6,642 bases of DNA from NCBI GenBank assembly GCA_012962365.1, contig DTXR01000739.1, forward strand, positions 1 through 6,642, written 5' to 3'. Source of the DNA: Chromatiaceae bacterium. Lineage in GTDB: Bacteria > Pseudomonadota > Gammaproteobacteria > Chromatiales > Chromatiaceae. Below the pieces are notes generated by a model. That model was not told the origin of the DNA, ran no database searches, and saw nothing but the letters and a program-made list of their open reading frames with translations. Of the stretch, positions 3,779 through 6,642 are shown piece after piece; position 1 is the stretch's first letter, and every line of letters starts with the position of its first letter. A program made the position numbers and the translations under genes.

Positions 3779-5602
3779 ATGGTTCATGTTCGGGAGACGC
3801 CTCCCCAAGTCCACAAAAATCGCCGTGACCTGCATAATCTGCGGAATATGCTGCCCTTTCTCTGGGAATTCCGGGGGCGGGCATTGTTTGCCCTGGCTTG
3901 TCTGGTGCTGTCCAAGGTGGCCAATGTTGGCGTGCCACTGGTGCTCAAACAGATCGTCGATGCATTGGAGAACCGACCCGGGCAGATGCTGATGCTTCCC
4001 CTGAGCCTGTTGCTTGCCTATGGTGTGCTCAAGCTCTCGGCCAGCCTGTTCAACGAGTTGCGGGATATCGTTTTCGCCAAGGTGCGTTACCGGGCCATGC
4101 GCCGGCTGTCCACGCGGGTTCTGGAGCATCTGCACGACCTGTCCCTGCGTTTTCATCTAGAGCGTCAGACCGGGGCAATCAGCCGTGACCTGGAACGCGG
4201 CACCCGCTCTGTTTCCCAGATACTCAATTACATGGCATTCAGCATCCTGCCGATTCTGGTGGAGTTCGTGCTGGTGGGTGGTATCTTGTTCACCCAGTAC
4301 GATGCGGTGTTCATGCTGGTTACCTTTGGAACGGTGGTGGTGTATGCGCTGGTGACGGTGGGAATCACCGAATGGCGTATGGATTTCCGCCATCACATGA
4401 ACAAGCTGGATTCCGAGGCTAATTCCCAGGCCATGGACAGCCTCATCAACTATGAAACCGTGAAGTATTTTGGTAATGAAAAGTTGGAGGCGAATCGTTT
4501 CGACGACAAACTCAGTGCCTGGGAACACTGGGCGGTGAAGAGTCAGACTTCCATGTCTCTGCTCAACTTCGCCCAGGGCGCCGTGATTGCCGTGGGTGTC
4601 ACCCTGGTCATGATTTTTGCAGCCCGGGGGGTGACCAGGGGCGATATGAGTATTGGTGACCTGGTGCTGGTGAATGCCTTTCTGCTGCAGCTGTTCATTC
4701 CCCTGGGGTTCCTCGGTATCGTCTACCGGCAGATAAAATATGCGCTGGCGGACATGGATCTGATCTTCAAACTGCTGGATCGTGAACCCGAGATACAGGA
4801 TGCGCCGGATGCCCGGCCCCTGCAGCTGAAAGGTGGGCACATACGATTCGACCAGGTGGATTTTTCCTACCAGCCGGAACGGGAGATCCTTCACGGCGTG
4901 GATTTCGAGGTGCCCCCGGGGCACAAGCTGGCGATTGTCGGCCACAGTGGTGCCGGTAAGTCCACCATCGCCCGTCTGTTGTATCGCTTCTATGACGTTA
5001 CGGCCGGCAGCATTCGTATCGACGATCAGGATCTGCGCGAAGTCACCCAGGAAAGCCTGCGGGCTGCCATCGGCATCGTGCCTCAGGATACCGTGCTGTT
5101 CAACGACAGCATCTATTACAACATCGCCTATGGGCGTATATCAGCGGGCAGGGAAGAGGTGGAAGCGGCGGCGGAGATGGCGCATATCCGAACCTTTATC
5201 GAAAGCCTGCCAGATGGCTGGGAAACCGTGGTGGGAGAACGGGGTCTGAAACTGTCAGGCGGCGAAAAGCAGCGTGTGGCCATCGCCCGCGCCATGCTCA
5301 AGCGGCCGCAGATCCTGGTGTTTGACGAGGCGACTTCATCTCTGGACAGCAAGACCGAGCAGGCGATTCAGAAAACTCTGGATCAGGTGGCCCGGCATCA
5401 TACGACTCTGGTGGTGGCGCACCGGCTTTCCACCGTGGTGGATGCGGATGAGATACTGGTGATGGACAAGGGAAGGATTTGCGAACGGGGCACGCATCAG
5501 GAACTTCTGGACAGGAAGGGCATGTACGCCGAAATGTGGGAATTACAGCAAAAAAAACGGGCTGAGGATAACTCAGCCCGTATCAAGCAGGAGCTTCAAT
5601 GA
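3779..5602 (+). CDS. Atm1-type ABC exporter half-transporter (permease fused to ATPase)
   Basis: A 607-aa inner-membrane exporter with TM and ATP-binding domains in one chain, working as a homodimer. Bacterial Atm1 relatives export glutathione-derived compounds and metal-thiol complexes; the substrate here is not known. Roughly six TM segments lie between residues 35 and 320. Family marks include LHDLSLRFHLERQTG, the DLERGTR segment and, at 224-234, NYETVKYFGNE, typical of the Atm1/HMT1 group. The ATPase is complete: Walker A GHSGAGKST (388-396), Q-loop Gln436, signature LSGGE (492-496), Walker B ILVFDE (512-517), and H-loop His548. The start at 3779 was chosen from the ribosome binding site at 3763-3767 and because MVHVRETPPQVHK reads like the short polar leader of relatives; an ATG at 3731 would add 16 residues. 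The last dozen codons overlap a minus-strand terminator. It diverges from the S24-like/adaptor genes and shares their regulatory region. Confidence 0.95.
   Translation: MVHVRETPPQVHKNRRDLHNLRNMLPFLWEFRGRALFALACLVLSKVANVGVPLVLKQIVDALENRPGQMLMLPLSLLLAYGVLKLSASLFNELRDIVFAKVRYRAMRRLSTRVLEHLHDLSLRFHLERQTGAISRDLERGTRSVSQILNYMAFSILPILVEFVLVGGILFTQYDAVFMLVTFGTVVVYALVTVGITEWRMDFRHHMNKLDSEANSQAMDSLINYETVKYFGNEKLEANRFDDKLSAWEHWAVKSQTSMSLLNFAQGAVIAVGVTLVMIFAARGVTRGDMSIGDLVLVNAFLLQLFIPLGFLGIVYRQIKYALADMDLIFKLLDREPEIQDAPDARPLQLKGGHIRFDQVDFSYQPEREILHGVDFEVPPGHKLAIVGHSGAGKSTIARLLYRFYDVTAGSIRIDDQDLREVTQESLRAAIGIVPQDTVLFNDSIYYNIAYGRISAGREEVEAAAEMAHIRTFIESLPDGWETVVGERGLKLSGGEKQRVAIARAMLKRPQILVFDEATSSLDSKTEQAIQKTLDQVARHHTTLVVAHRLSTVVDADEILVMDKGRICERGTHQELLDRKGMYAEMWELQQKKRAEDNSARIKQELQ
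5550..5581 (-). terminator. Rho-independent terminator inside the 3' end of the ABC gene
   Basis: On the minus strand a perfect 10-bp stem (5581-5572 with 5566-5557, core CGGGCTGAG) and a 5-nt loop TTATC run into eight T (5557-5550). This is a textbook intrinsic terminator for the minus-strand gene that stops at 5634, 53 nt upstream. It lies entirely within the last 18 codons of the plus-strand ABC gene, encoding part of QQKKRAEDNSAR. On the plus strand no T run follows the stem, so it should not stop the ABC transcript. Confidence 0.85.
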
Positions 5603-5633
5603 AAAAGATCTGTTCTGACATTGGGGGCAGGAC

Positions 5634-5876
5634 TTATTGTTTACAAGTACCACACCATATATCGGTGAGTTTTGCGCTGTGGGTGAGCTTGCTCAGTTGA
5701 CAGGGAAGACAGCGCCAAATGGCATTGGCTGCGCCCATAGCGATGCCGGCCAGGATCAAACCAAGAAAAACCTGATCAATCCACTCACGCAACATGACAC
5801 CTTCAAGCCCATACACCATATAGGTAACGATAGAGAATAGCATTGCAGACACTAGACCAAACAATACAGGTATCAT
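5634..5876 (-). CDS. Small two-TM membrane protein with paired CxxC motifs
   Basis: An 80-aa protein I do not recognise. Residues 2-24 and 33-54 are two hydrophobic helices joined by a short acidic/basic turn (EGVMLREWID). The tail is polar and carries RCLPC (Cys56, Cys59) and WCGTC (Cys75, Cys78). Two CxxC pairs 15 residues apart suggest a small zinc-ribbon or other metal-binding knuckle. The positive charges after TM2 place this tail in the cytoplasm. The ATG at 5876 was chosen because GAGGT (5889-5885) precedes it by 8 nt; the frame also has ATG at 5891 and TTG at 5906, neither with a Shine-Dalgarno. Support that it is a real gene: plausible topology, a good ribosome binding site, and an intrinsic terminator 53 nt after the stop at 5581-5550. 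It converges on the ABC exporter gene and diverges from cca. Function unknown. Confidence 0.75.
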   Translation of the reverse strand: MIPVLFGLVSAMLFSIVTYMVYGLEGVMLREWIDQVFLGLILAGIAMGAANAIWRCLPCQLSKLTHSAKLTDIWCGTCKQ

Positions 5877-5881
5877 TATTC

Positions 5882-5910
5882 TTGACCTCATAAATACTAC
5901 AATCAATGAT
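5882..5910 (+). promoter_or_regulatory. Candidate cca promoter
   Basis: TTGACC (5882-5887, 5 of 6 to the -35) is followed after 17 nt by AATGAT (5905-5910, 4 of 6 to the -10), predicting a start near 5917 and a leader of about 19 nt before the cca ATG. It overlaps the ribosome binding site of the divergent small membrane protein gene. The match is moderate. Confidence 0.45.
5885..5889 (-). promoter_or_regulatory. Ribosome binding site that decides the small membrane protein start
   Basis: Read on the minus strand this is GAGGT, 8 nt before ATG at 5876-5874. It is the only start in the frame with such a site and gives an 80-residue product beginning MIPVLFG. Confidence 0.6.
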
Positions 5911-5935
5911 TTAACATATTACGGTTTTCTAATAC

Positions 5936-6642
5936 ATGGGCATTGATATTTCGCAATCAAGCGCGGCGGACAAATCCTTTCAGATCTATCTGGTGGGTGG
6001 GGCAGTGCGTGATAAGTTGCTGAATCTGAAAGTGATTGATCGTGACTGGGTTGTAGTGGGTGCGACTGAGGAGGACATGCTGGAAATGGGATATATTCCC
6101 GTTTCGGGCGCCTTTCCCGTGTTTTTGCATCCCCGAACCGGGGAGGAATATGCACTGGCCCGGCGGGAGATCAAGACAGGTCCCGGATACCACGGGTTCT
6201 CCGTGGAATCCGGCCCTGATGTCACCCTGGAAGAGGATCTGGCCCGCCGGGATCTCACCATCAACGCCATGGCAGAAGATTCCGACGGGAATATCGTCGA
6301 TCCCTTTGGTGGGCGGGAGGATCTGGACAATGGCATTTTACGTCATGTCACCCCGGCTTTTGTGGAAGATCCCGTGCGATTGCTGCGCATTGCACGATTT
6401 TCTGCCCGTTTTGGCCAATGGGGTTTCCGTATCGCCCATGGCACCCATGCGTTGATGAAGAAGATGGTGGCGTCGGGCGAACTCGCTCACCTGCAGGGGC
6501 CGCGTATCTGGCAGGAAATGAGCAAGGCGCTCATGGATGACCAGCCCTGGCGGTTCTTTCAAGTGCTCCATGCCTGTGGCGCCCTGGAGCAGCTGTTTCC
6601 GGCGCTCGCGGCAGCACTGTCGGAAACGTCGGGGCATGGGAA
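5936..6642 (+). CDS. cca: CCA-adding tRNA nucleotidyltransferase, N-terminal part (partial)
   Basis: A cytoplasmic class II enzyme that adds or repairs the 3' CCA end of tRNAs without a nucleic acid template. The frame is open to the window end: 235 codons plus 2 nt of an expected 400 or so. Visible catalytic head: GGAVRD (21-26), the metal-binding DxD as DRDWVV (Asp35, Asp37), RRDLTINAM (104-112), and [12 protein letters not shown] (144-155), whose Asp145 and Arg148 match the CTP/ATP-selecting EDxxR motif. The neck domain starts after this; the HD domain present in E. coli-type Cca would be off the window. The ATG at 5936 is the only upstream start, since TAA lies 3 nt before it in frame. 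It gives a 16-residue leader ([16 protein letters not shown]) before the usual [10 protein letters not shown] beginning. No good Shine-Dalgarno is visible. Confidence 0.96.
   Translation, partial: MGIDISQSSAADKSFQIYLVGGAVRDKLLNLKVIDRDWVVVGATEEDMLEMGYIPVSGAFPVFLHPRTGEEYALARREIKTGPGYHGFSVESGPDVTLEEDLARRDLTINAMAEDSDGNIVDPFGGREDLDNGILRHVTPAFVEDPVRLLRIARFSARFGQWGFRIAHGTHALMKKMVASGELAHLQGPRIWQEMSKALMDDQPWRFFQVLHACGALEQLFPALAAALSETSGHG

Noticed and set aside
4157..4945. 262-codon minus-strand frame opposite the ABC gene
   Set aside because: Shadow of the ABC coding sequence: composition is His/Gln-rich without domain signature, and the plus-strand frame has all ABC motifs.
5550..5581. A8 run followed by a stem-loop as a programmed frameshift site in the ABC gene
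   Set aside because: A -1 shift ends after two codons and the +1 product is only a short different tail; the stem starts with no spacer. The minus-strand terminator explains the structure fully.

Overview
The window looks like chromosomal DNA of a moderately GC-rich gammaproteobacterium, perhaps a Chromatiales- or Thiotrichales-like lineage. This rests only on the flavour of the proteins: an Atm1-type ABC exporter, a class II Cca, an HAE1-like RND pump and a LexA-like mini-S24 protein. It is an inference without a database search. No mobile element, CRISPR array, tRNA or rRNA was seen.

Layout. The left 3.7 kb is a co-directional minus-strand cluster. In transcription order it runs: a 108-aa S24/LexA-like protein (3685-3359), a lipoprotein periplasmic adaptor of the RND/HlyD type (3356-2304, 2 nt after the S24 stop), a 390-nt non-coding gap rich in inverted repeats with an FNR-like site, a secreted protein with two PilJ/P-box-like repeats (1913-1119), a long hairpin, a second gap of 350 nt, and the first 256 codons of an RND efflux permease that leaves the window at base 1. 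Diverging from the S24 gene on the plus strand is an Atm1-type ABC half-transporter (3779-5602). Facing its 3' end on the minus strand is an 80-codon gene (5876-5634) for a two-TM protein with paired CxxC motifs. Its intrinsic terminator lies inside the 3' coding end of the ABC gene. The right end is the start of cca (CCA-adding enzyme, plus strand from 5936), which runs off the window.

How the genes may work together. The adaptor has a full TolC-contact motif (RLxxLx6SxxxL), so adaptor, permease and an unseen TolC-like outer-membrane protein would form a tripartite efflux pump. Its two genes are separated by a secreted protein whose GRQRMLSQR repeats resemble the ligand-sensing helix of NarX/PilJ sensors but which has no output domain. 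The gap before that gene carries a 9/10 FNR-type site at class II distance from a plausible -10, embedded in interlocked inverted repeats. Together this suggests a redox- or anion-responsive efflux locus. The S24-like protein at the head of the cluster has the nucleophile serine but an arginine where the catalytic lysine is expected, and a perfect palindrome sits in its putative promoter. These functional links are inference; the gene calls are well supported. The two genes cut by the window edges (RND permease and cca) were read directly from the sequence.
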